From: Bacillota bacterium
GTDB taxonomy: Bacteria > Bacillota > Clostridia > Christensenellales > Aristaeellaceae
NCBI GenBank assembly: GCA_029548395.1
Contig: JAKPNM010000039.1
Location: forward strand, 1-55,719
Direction of reading: 5' to 3'
Length of the DNA stretch: 55,719 nt
The notes beneath the pieces are model-generated. The model saw only the letters and a program-made list of their open reading frames with translations. It was not told the origin of the DNA and ran no database searches. The translations under genes were made by a program, and so were the position numbers. Below, one piece after another: positions 8,537-16,008 of the stretch (within the stretch, counting starts at the first letter, position 1; the number at the start of each line of letters is the position of its first letter).

Positions 8537-9364
8537 ATGATGAAGCTTGGGTTTATCGACTATTATCTGGACGAGTGGCACGCCAACAACTATCCCGCGT
8601 GGATCGCCGAGGCGTCCGGCGGCGACATGCGGGTCACGCACGCCTACGCTTTGATCAATAGCCCCAGGGGCGGGCTTTCGACCGCGGCGTGGTGCGAGAA
8701 ATTCGGCGTGACGCGGTGCCATAGCATTGAAGAGATCATCGCCAAATGCGACGGGCTGATCGTGCTCTCGCCCGACGACCCGCAGATGCATGAAACGCTC
8801 TGCGCGCTGCCGCTGCGCTGCGGCAAACCGGTCTATGTGGACAAGACCTTCGCGCCCGATCTGGAAACCGCGAAGCGCATCATCGCGAACGCCGAGAACA
8901 CGCCGTTTTACACCACCAGCGCCCTGCGCTACGCTGAGGAATACCGGGATATCGACGCTTCGGGCGCCACGGGGCTGTTCTCATGGGGCCCCGGGCAGTT
9001 TGAGATCTACGCCATCCACCAGATCGAGCCCATCGTCATGCTCATGGGCGAGGGCGCGCGCCGCGTGATGTGCCTGCCCGGCAGGGGGCTGACGACGCTG
9101 GTGGTCGAATTCGCGTCCGGGCGCTGCGCGACGCTCGCCTGCTGCGAAGCCGGCGGCGATTTCGGCATGAGGTTGTTCCTGCCCGAAGGCGCGCGCGAGA
9201 TCCGCGTGCAGTCCGATTACTTCCGGCGCTTTATCGCCAAACTGGTCGCCTTCTTCCGCGACCGGAAGCCGCCCGTTTCCACCGAGGAAACCCTGCGCGT
9301 CATGGCGATCCGCGGCGCGGGCATCAAGGCAGCGGGTGAGCCGCTGACCTGGATCAGCATTTAG
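8537..9364 (+). CDS. Atypical Gfo/Idh/MocA-like oxidoreductase
   Basis: Probable cytoplasmic sugar-related dehydrogenase of 275 residues, shorter than the usual 330-400. The first strand reads MMKLGFIDYYLDEWHANNYP and lacks the GxGxxG loop of typical members, but the middle GLIVLSPDDPQMHETLCALP and the GKPVYVDKTFAPDLETAKRI segment match the family's cofactor-domain pattern, with DKTF in place of the usual EKP. A short second domain follows (ATGLFSWGPGQFEIYAIHQIEPIV). The start at 8537 follows GGAGGG at 7 nt; a second ATG is adjacent. It is transcribed from the 8351 promoter and ends before a strong terminator. Substrate is unknown; the missing loop leaves open whether it still binds NAD(P). 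Confidence 0.7.
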   Translation: MMKLGFIDYYLDEWHANNYPAWIAEASGGDMRVTHAYALINSPRGGLSTAAWCEKFGVTRCHSIEEIIAKCDGLIVLSPDDPQMHETLCALPLRCGKPVYVDKTFAPDLETAKRIIANAENTPFYTTSALRYAEEYRDIDASGATGLFSWGPGQFEIYAIHQIEPIVMLMGEGARRVMCLPGRGLTTLVVEFASGRCATLACCEAGGDFGMRLFLPEGAREIRVQSDYFRRFIAKLVAFFRDRKPPVSTEETLRVMAIRGAGIKAAGEPLTWISI

Positions 9365-9389
9365 TCAAGGGGTCATCTGATTACACGAA

Positions 9390-9428
9390 ACAGGGCTGCA
9401 GCCATCGTACCGCAGCCCTGTTGTTCTT
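9390..9428 (+). terminator. Strong terminator between convergent dehydrogenase genes
   Basis: A 10-bp perfect stem ACAGGGCTGC / GCAGCCCTGT with a 12-nt loop is followed by TTGTTCTT on the plus strand. It sits between two convergent genes and may also slow transcription from the minus strand. Confidence 0.75.
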
Positions 9429-9457
9429 ATGCCTGGGGTCGCAGGCCTATATCGGCA

Positions 9458-10564
9458 TCAGTCCAGGATGCCCCTCAGCCTGGCCTTCACCATCGGCGCG
9501 GGGCGCTCATAAGGCGTCTTCATATCTACCCAACCGCCGGATCTGGCGCTGCGCTCAAAGGCGGTAAGGATGTCGATGACATGGTGGATCTGCTGCATGT
9601 TCGCCCGCGCCTCGCGCCCGGTCTCAAGCGCCCTGGCCATGTCCGCCAGGCCCAGGGCCCGGGAGTTTTCCGCGTAGTCAAACAGCAGCGGCAGCTCGTC
9701 ATACTTCCCGGTCTCCGGGCGGAAGATGCGGATAGGGCCGCCGAAGAAATTGGGGTCGGGCAGGATCAGCGTGCCCTCGGTGCCGTAGATTTCAAAGCGC
9801 GCCTGGGTGTCGTAGTACACGTCAAAGGTGGTGAACAGCGTGCCGATGGCGCCGGAGGCGAACTGCAGGATGCCGGTGGCGTAGGTGTCCACATTGACAT
9901 CCATCACCGTGCCCGCGTGCGGCTGGCTGGTGATCATGCGCTTGTCAAAGGTGCGCTTGCCCGCGGCCACCAGACGGTCCACCCGGCCCAGCAGGCTGGT
10001 CAGCGCGGTCATGTAATAAGGCCCCATGTCCAGCATGGGCCCGCCGCCTTTCTGGTAGTAGAAGTCGGGATCGGGATGCCAGGTTTCATGTCCGCGGCAA
10101 ATCATGAAGGCGGCTGCGCCCACCACATCGCCGATCATGCCCGCATCGATGTATTTGCGACAGGACTGCAGCCCGGCGCCCAGGAAGGTGTCCGGCGCGC
10201 CGCCGATTTGCAGGTTCTTTTCTTTGGCCAGTTTGACCAGGGCGTCGCCCTCCTCCAAGGTGATGCCCAGGGGCTTCTCGGTATACACATGCTTGCCGTG
10301 CTCCAGCGCCAGGCGGGTCACCTCATAGTGCTGGTAAGGGCGGGTCAGGTTGAGGATGATGTCCACCTCAGGGTCGCGGAAGGCTTCGTACATGTCCTCA
10401 TACACGCGCGGCAGATTGTATTTCTCCCTGGCGTTGATCGCGCGCTCGGGGATCAGATCGCAGACGCCGGCGATCTTAAGCCCTTTGAAAACCCTGGTGA
10501 TGTTGTCCAGATAAATGCCGCTGATGCTGCCCACACCGATAAAAGCTATTTTCTTTGTTGCCAT
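9458..10564 (-). CDS. Gfo/Idh/MocA family oxidoreductase
   Basis: NAD(P)-dependent dehydrogenase of a sugar, inositol or sugar-derived acid, 368 residues. The N-terminal Rossmann unit starts KKIAFIGVGSISGIY, and the family's EKP motif is present in GKHVYTEKPLGITLEEG. The C-terminal alpha/beta domain carries GGGPMLDMGPYYMTAL, the region containing substrate-binding residues. The start at 10564 is chosen because GAGGAGG lies 5 nt upstream; the frame remains open upstream to an ATG at 10597 without such a site. It is a single-gene unit converging on the other dehydrogenase gene. Which sugar it oxidises cannot be deduced. Confidence 0.88.
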   Translation of the reverse strand: MATKKIAFIGVGSISGIYLDNITRVFKGLKIAGVCDLIPERAINAREKYNLPRVYEDMYEAFRDPEVDIILNLTRPYQHYEVTRLALEHGKHVYTEKPLGITLEEGDALVKLAKEKNLQIGGAPDTFLGAGLQSCRKYIDAGMIGDVVGAAAFMICRGHETWHPDPDFYYQKGGGPMLDMGPYYMTALTSLLGRVDRLVAAGKRTFDKRMITSQPHAGTVMDVNVDTYATGILQFASGAIGTLFTTFDVYYDTQARFEIYGTEGTLILPDPNFFGGPIRIFRPETGKYDELPLLFDYAENSRALGLADMARALETGREARANMQQIHHVIDILTAFERSARSGGWVDMKTPYERPAPMVKARLRGILD

Positions 10565-10696
10565 ATGTCCTCCTCTATTACAGGATGGCTCCTGCATTTT
10601 TTACTGCACCAATACATGAAAACTATATCATAATCATGAGCAAATGAATACAGTAAAAACAGGAATGAACGGTCACTCGCATTATCAATGGTCAGT

Positions 10697-10733
10697 AAAA
10701 ATCCCGGCAAGGAGCATCAAGCTTCTTGCCGGG
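10697..10733 (-). terminator. Terminator after the first tandem GH3 gene
   Basis: Nine-bp stem CCCGGCAAG / CTTGCCGGG followed on the minus strand by ATTTTTACTG. It lies 18 nt after the GH3 stop. Confidence 0.85.
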
Positions 10734-10751
10734 CAGAAGGGCCTTTCAGTA

Positions 10752-13208
10752 TTATTCGATAACGATCGTATCCGTCAAGCCGCCGACCTCAATGGTGTAT
10801 TCGCCGGCTTCCAGCGTCAGTTCCATCTGAAGCACGCGCCAGCTTCCGCCTTCAACGGTCATGATCTTCTCGGCAACCACCGCGCCATTGGCCTTCGCCT
10901 GGGCAGTGGTGATGCCGTCCGCGCCATTGTTGCGCAGCAGGGCATAGATCATGAAGGGCTCGCCAGCCTTGGCAGTCTGCGTGTTGACAATGGAAACATT
11001 AATGCTGCCGGGGGAGCTTCCTTCCTCCTCAATGCGTTCCTGAGAGATGGGCAGAATCAGGCAGCTATACTTGAAATCAGGCTGTGCGCCGTAGCTCATG
11101 CCATATTGATAGGTCACCAGCGGATCGCCCCAGTTGCTGGGGGAAGCGGAGTTCTCATTATCCTCCATGGTGGCCTGTACCATCAGGCGGACATAGGGCG
11201 AGGCGCCCTGATCGCCGGCAAGATCCTTCCACTGCGCAGCATCCTCAAACTCACTGCGGGCGATTTCCTTGGTGATGATGCCGCCAGGCTCGACGACGCC
11301 GTAGAGCAGGTCAACATAGACCCAGGGCGAAGTGGTGGTCACAAAACCGGCTTCGGTGGAACCGTGATCGGCGCTCTGATTGTAGCTCAGGTACAGCAAT
11401 GCATCCGCGCTCTCAATGGTGTATTGGGTGGGCTTCGTGTTGTTGAGCGTGAGCACGATGGGCTTGCCGGCGTCATGCGCATCATCAATGAACAATTCAG
11501 CAGCGTCATTGATGGAAGAGAAATCGCCAACAACCACATCCGCTTCACCCATGGTTTCTACAAGGACAGCGCCCTTTTCAGCGATGTACTTCTTGTAGCC
11601 CGCATCAGCAGAGGAGTTGGAGGATACAATGTACACCTTCGCGTCCGCCGCCAGGGGCAGCAGGTCGTTGTCATTCTTCACCAGGACAGCGGACTTGGCC
11701 TGCAGGCGCTCGGTCAGCTCCACCTCATAGGGATTGCGCGCAGCGCGCAGCTCTTCATTGGTGGTGATGGGGGTCGGGTTTGCAGCCCATTCGGCGCTGG
11801 CGGTCAGTTCCACAGCAGCAGCCACATCGCGATAGGGATTCTCAAACAGGCCCTTGTTGAACTTGAACCTCAGGATGCGGGTCGCCGCCTTGTCCACGTT
11901 CGCCTTGTCGATTTCCCCGCTGGCCAGGCCGTCGATGATCGCGCCGGGATAGTTGGCAGAGGGGGATTTTTCCCATTCAGAGTAATCATAGGTGATGCGC
12001 CCGGATCCGAACATGTCGGTGCCGTTCAAAAGCGCTTCGTTGTAGAGCCAGGCCAGGGTCTGTGCGCCCAGGTCCACGCCCTCGGCAGTGATACCATTCA
12101 TGCGGCCGGGGTTCTGGGGGCCGCCGCCCATGCTCCACCAGTCCGTGACAACCACCCCGTCAAAGCCTAAGACATTCCGCAGGTAGCCCATGGTCGTCTT
12201 GTCCCATTTGACATCGACGGTATTGTCAAGGCCGGTGCCGCCGCAGTTGGTCATGACCCACTCTGCGCCTGCATCAAGGGCTGCCTTCCAGCCGACCAGC
12301 CAGTTTTTAAAGTTCTGGGCAACGGAGCGGGCCTTGCCGAAGGAGGAATCGCCGCCGCGGCCGATCCAGTGCTTCGTGCAGGAAGACAGGCCGTTCTCCT
12401 GCAGGCCACGGATCTCTTTAAAGATGATTGCGCCGATCAGCTCGGGGTTCTCGCCATACTGCGCGCCGATCTCGTTGGCATAGGGCTCAAAGGTCACATG
12501 AATGCCGATGGCAGCCATGGCTTTGCCGTAAAAGGAGGCCAGCGCATAGGCAAGCTCGGGATCATAGGCGTTGCCAAAAGCGTTATGGGCCTTGTCAATG
12601 TAGCCGCCAAAGGAATTGTACTCACGGTCAGAAGTGAACACCATCGGCACGCCCAGGCGCTCCGCTTCAGCGCTTGCCTGCAAGTTGTTCAAGGTGTTGG
12701 TGATGGTGATGGGCGTGCCGTTCAGGTTGAACAGCTGGCAGGTCAGATAATACTCGCGCACCATTTTCCGCGCATCGACCAGTTGGGTGTTGACGCAGAA
12801 CAGAAGGCCGACTTCCTCCTGCGGCGTCATCTGGCTGATCAAATCAGCGACGCGGGCATCGGTCTCAAGGCGCCAGTCTTCATAGACATCCAGCTCGCCG
12901 TTTTTGTTCATGTCCTTGAACTTGAGGCCGTTAACTTCCAGGATGGGGGTAACGCCGTCAATATAGGACAGCTTCACCTGTCCGCTAGCCTCGTCCGCCT
13001 CAATGACGGCGTACCCGCAATCCTGCTCCAGGAAAGCCTTTTCAGCCGCTGTGGCTTCAGGGTCAGCTTCCTGAAAACGAATTTGCAGGTCATCCGCCGC
13101 AGAAGTCGTGCTTTCTTCTGTTTCTTCAGAAGGCGGGCCTTCCGCGAAAACTCCGCCGATGCAGCTGAACATCATCAACAGCGCCAGGAATAGTGAGAGT
13201 TTCTTCAT
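10752..13208 (-). CDS. Secreted GH3-family glycosidase (divergent subfamily), tandem copy 1
   Basis: Exported glycoside hydrolase family 3 protein of 818 residues. A signal peptide (MKKLSLFLALLMMFSCIGGVFA) is followed at about residue 99 by an EF-hand-like loop DMNKNGELDVYEDWR, the GH3 barrel with the nucleophile Asp356 in VVTDWW, the alpha/beta sandwich domain (KSAVLVKNDNDLLPL start), and a C-terminal Ig-like domain (GEPFMIYALLRNNGADGITT). Instead of the common KHFPG it has KHWIGRGGDSSFGKAR, shared with the next two genes, so it belongs to a distinct subfamily. The start at 13208 has AAAGGAG upstream; an ATG at 13226 has no such site. Signal peptidase I cleavage after VFA is more likely than lipidation. 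Substrate could be a beta-glucan, xylan or related plant glycan. Confidence 0.85.
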   Translation of the reverse strand: MKKLSLFLALLMMFSCIGGVFAEGPPSEETEESTTSAADDLQIRFQEADPEATAAEKAFLEQDCGYAVIEADEASGQVKLSYIDGVTPILEVNGLKFKDMNKNGELDVYEDWRLETDARVADLISQMTPQEEVGLLFCVNTQLVDARKMVREYYLTCQLFNLNGTPITITNTLNNLQASAEAERLGVPMVFTSDREYNSFGGYIDKAHNAFGNAYDPELAYALASFYGKAMAAIGIHVTFEPYANEIGAQYGENPELIGAIIFKEIRGLQENGLSSCTKHWIGRGGDSSFGKARSVAQNFKNWLVGWKAALDAGAEWVMTNCGGTGLDNTVDVKWDKTTMGYLRNVLGFDGVVVTDWWSMGGGPQNPGRMNGITAEGVDLGAQTLAWLYNEALLNGTDMFGSGRITYDYSEWEKSPSANYPGAIIDGLASGEIDKANVDKAATRILRFKFNKGLFENPYRDVAAAVELTASAEWAANPTPITTNEELRAARNPYEVELTERLQAKSAVLVKNDNDLLPLAADAKVYIVSSNSSADAGYKKYIAEKGAVLVETMGEADVVVGDFSSINDAAELFIDDAHDAGKPIVLTLNNTKPTQYTIESADALLYLSYNQSADHGSTEAGFVTTTSPWVYVDLLYGVVEPGGIITKEIARSEFEDAAQWKDLAGDQGASPYVRLMVQATMEDNENSASPSNWGDPLVTYQYGMSYGAQPDFKYSCLILPISQERIEEEGSSPGSINVSIVNTQTAKAGEPFMIYALLRNNGADGITTAQAKANGAVVAEKIMTVEGGSWRVLQMELTLEAGEYTIEVGGLTDTIVIE

Positions 13209-13306
13209 TCCATATTCTCCTTTCATTTTTAAGCAATCTTCCGTACTGGCGACACGGCTTGTTTATCCTCCTTCCCAACGGATATCCGCCAGCTCGTCTC
13301 TTTTAT

Positions 13307-13351
13307 TATAATAGGCGCCTGGGTTTCAAGGCTCCGAAAAACAGGTACGAA
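13307..13351 (-). promoter_or_regulatory. Promoter and putative regulator box of GH3 copy 1
   Basis: On the minus strand a TATAAT lies at 13307-13312 without a good -35. Thirty nt upstream (13336-13351, plus strand) is GAAAAACAGGTACGAA, resembling the GAAATTCAGGCACAA box found at nearly the same distance from the -10 of the CBM9 gene at 19460 and GH3 copy 3. An activator-dependent promoter is inferred. Confidence 0.5.
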
Positions 13352-13408
13352 CAATACCATCTTTTGGTCAATCATCCCCGCGGGCGGGAAAATACAGTAC
13401 AAACCATC

Positions 13409-13454
13409 GAAAAATCATACACACAGGCCCTGCCGGAGATGACAGGGCCTGTGT
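13409..13454 (-). terminator. Terminator after GH3 copy 2
   Basis: Perfect 12-bp stem ACACAGGCCCTG / CAGGGCCTGTGT, then TGATTTTTCG on the minus strand, 16 nt after the stop codon. Confidence 0.85.
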
Positions 13455-13469
13455 TTGACTGTATTTCAA

Positions 13470-15920
13470 TTATTCTACGGTGACATTTGCTCTCAAAGCA
13501 TCAATTACAAGTTCATAATTGCCGGCTGACTTGAACACAATATCCATGGTGCAGATTCGCCAGCTATCTCCTTTGACTGCCATTTGCTTCTCTGCTGCCA
13601 ATTGGCCATTGGCATAGGCTTTCACCACTACTATGTCATCACCGCCATGGTTCCATAGCAAAAATTTTACCGTGTAAGGCTCACCAGCATGTGCAACCGC
13701 TTGTATTGATTTTTTCACCATGCGGGGGCCTCTCCACATGTCCTGCACCTCTACTTCTGTGATAACAGTTGGCAACATCAGTATTGTGTATTCAAAATCT
13801 GCTTTTTCACCATAACGCATGCCATACCCATAACCAAGCAGTGGATCGCCATAGTTGCTTGGAATACTGGCATCCGGGTTTTCCATCATCGTAGCCTGAA
13901 GAATAAGGCGTACATCGTCAGACACACCCATATCATTTGCCAGATCATACCATTGGTCAACTTCCATTATTTCGTCGCGCGAAATTTCCTTGACGATCAT
14001 GCCTTCCGGCTGTCGTACACCAAAAAGCAAGTCCGCATACACCGGAGCTTCGGTTGATGTAATGAAGCCTGCCATGGCTGTGCCATGATCCGCTCTGCGC
14101 GTGAAATTCAGAAAGATCAACGCATCAGCCTTCTCTGTAAGGTAGGTGTTCGGATCAATACAGTCTGCTGTTACTACTAATACTTTCCCTGCCTTTTTTG
14201 TATCCTCAATTGTCATTTCAGCAAAGTCATCAATCCGGCTTAGATTAGCTACCACGACATCTGCTTCTTCGATTGTCGCTACAATTGTTGCTTTCTCACC
14301 CACACATTGAGCATATTTTTCAGCCATCTCGCTTGAAGTTGCTGCCAGATAGATTTTCAGGCCTTCCGCGAGGGGAAGAATGTCATTGTCATTTTTAATG
14401 AGTACAGCCGATTTGGCCTGCAGTTGTCGCTCTAATTCCACTGTTTCAGCTGTGCGTGCAGCAACCAACAACTCATTGCTGGTGATTTCCCAAGGATTTG
14501 CAATATACTCAGGGCTTGCCGAGAGCGCCAGTGCGGCGTCTGCATCAGAATAAGGATTCTCAAACAATCCCAACTCAAACTTGCTGCGTAAAATGCGGCT
14601 GCAAGCCTCTTCCAAACGCTCCGCCGAAATCAGCCCTTTCTCAACAGCGGCAGGAATTGCATCCAGACTCAGCAAACCAGGCCCCATCGCTGCCTGGAAA
14701 GCCTCATCTTCGGGGCCGGCAGCCGGCGCTCCCATTTGATCAACGCCGTTGTTAATAACCCACGCATAGCGCTCAGCCATCGTAAGATTGTTCAAGTCCG
14801 TACCATCAGACGTAATGCCGTCACTGCTCCCCATGTTGTCCCAGATGTTGCTCTTTGCGTTGCCCATCGCACCCCAATCAGTAAGGACAACACCATCAAA
14901 CCCCAGTTCGTTGCGCAAATAATTCATTGTTTCCGGATCATAGTCCACATTGACGGTGTTGCTTAATCCCTGCGCGTAGCCATTTGTCATGATCCACTTT
15001 GTATCAGCCTCAATTGCTGCTTTCCAGCCAACCATGTAATTCTTGTAATTTTGTGCAACGGAACGCGCATTGGTAAATGACATGTCTCCACCGCGCGCAA
15101 TAAAGTGTTTCGTACAAGCCAATGTTCCGCCTTTTTGGATTGCCTCAACCTCGATTTTGGTCATTTTGGCAATATATTCCGGATTCTCGCCGTTGAAAGA
15201 ACCAATTTCCACGCCATACGGCTGAAGAATTACATGATATCCAACTGCAGCAGTTTCCCTGGAGTATGTTTCCCATAGCTGCGCTGACAATTCCGGGGCG
15301 TTCGCAGTCCCCGAAGCGTCCTTGGGCACATCAATGTAACCGCCCCATGCATTGTACTGGCGATCGCTGCTGAAGGTAATCGGGATTCCCAGACGCGTTT
15401 CTTCCCCAATTCCCTGAATCGCATTATGAACCGCTACTTGTTGTGCTGGCGTCCCATTTGAGTTGTCAAGATAATGTGTAATCCCATATACATTGATATA
15501 GTACCACATAGAATAGTTCGTTCTCGCAGTGTCGACATCAAACGGACAGTTCTGCTCATACAGTGTCTTTTCATTAAATTCCACACCGGCATTGTTGCCA
15601 CAAGTGCACACGTGATAAAGCAGTCGAGAACGTTCCTCAAGGGTCATTTGACCGTACAGGTCCTTTATCCGGTCATCAATATCAGCTCGCCAGTCTTCAT
15701 AAACGTCCAGCCTGCCATTCTTGTTCAGATCCTTAAAATATAGGCCATTGATGTTTACAAAATCATCAGCTTTGCTGCTAAGCATCACCTGAGTTTCGCT
15801 TGGTCCAATGTAGTAAAAACCCGAAGCATTCTGTTTGATCTTCAGCTCTTCAGCAAATGTTGAAAGCCCTGCAGTACAAACGATCATGATGATTGCCAAA
15901 AGTACGAATATTCTTTTCAT
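13470..15920 (-). CDS. Secreted GH3-family glycosidase (divergent subfamily), tandem copy 2, AT-richer
   Basis: Paralogue of the genes on both sides, 816 residues, same order of parts: signal peptide (MKRIFVLLAIIMIVCTAGLSTFA), EF-hand-like loop DLNKNGRLDVYEDWR at residue 64, GH3 barrel with nucleophile Asp348 in VVLTDWG, KHFIARGGDMSFTNAR (about 271-286), second GH3 domain, and C-terminal Ig-like domain. By eye its base composition is clearly more AT-rich than the two flanking copies, with many A/T third positions, which suggests separate acquisition or weaker selection. The ribosome site is weak (GAGAGG about 13 nt before the ATG). A TATAAT lies 30 nt upstream of the ATG. Different substrate preference from the neighbours is likely but not shown. 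Confidence 0.85.
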   Translation of the reverse strand: MKRIFVLLAIIMIVCTAGLSTFAEELKIKQNASGFYYIGPSETQVMLSSKADDFVNINGLYFKDLNKNGRLDVYEDWRADIDDRIKDLYGQMTLEERSRLLYHVCTCGNNAGVEFNEKTLYEQNCPFDVDTARTNYSMWYYINVYGITHYLDNSNGTPAQQVAVHNAIQGIGEETRLGIPITFSSDRQYNAWGGYIDVPKDASGTANAPELSAQLWETYSRETAAVGYHVILQPYGVEIGSFNGENPEYIAKMTKIEVEAIQKGGTLACTKHFIARGGDMSFTNARSVAQNYKNYMVGWKAAIEADTKWIMTNGYAQGLSNTVNVDYDPETMNYLRNELGFDGVVLTDWGAMGNAKSNIWDNMGSSDGITSDGTDLNNLTMAERYAWVINNGVDQMGAPAAGPEDEAFQAAMGPGLLSLDAIPAAVEKGLISAERLEEACSRILRSKFELGLFENPYSDADAALALSASPEYIANPWEITSNELLVAARTAETVELERQLQAKSAVLIKNDNDILPLAEGLKIYLAATSSEMAEKYAQCVGEKATIVATIEEADVVVANLSRIDDFAEMTIEDTKKAGKVLVVTADCIDPNTYLTEKADALIFLNFTRRADHGTAMAGFITSTEAPVYADLLFGVRQPEGMIVKEISRDEIMEVDQWYDLANDMGVSDDVRLILQATMMENPDASIPSNYGDPLLGYGYGMRYGEKADFEYTILMLPTVITEVEVQDMWRGPRMVKKSIQAVAHAGEPYTVKFLLWNHGGDDIVVVKAYANGQLAAEKQMAVKGDSWRICTMDIVFKSAGNYELVIDALRANVTVE

Positions 15921-15949
15921 GGTCTTCTGATACCTCTCTTTCTTAAAAT

Positions 15950-15955
15950 ATTATA
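15950..15955 (-). promoter_or_regulatory. Possible -10 element of GH3 copy 2
   Basis: TATAAT on the minus strand, 30 nt before the start codon. I find neither a convincing -35 nor the CAGGCAC-type box seen at the neighbouring promoters, so regulation may differ. Confidence 0.4.
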
Positions 15956-16008
15956 ACCAAATTATGCACAATTTTGTCTGTCGCAGTTAGCCGGGCAGAA
16001 TTGATTAA

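Noticed and set aside
10644-12170. 508-codon plus-strand frame opposite GH3 copy 1
   Set aside because: Antisense shadow of the GH3 coding sequence; no recognisable motif.
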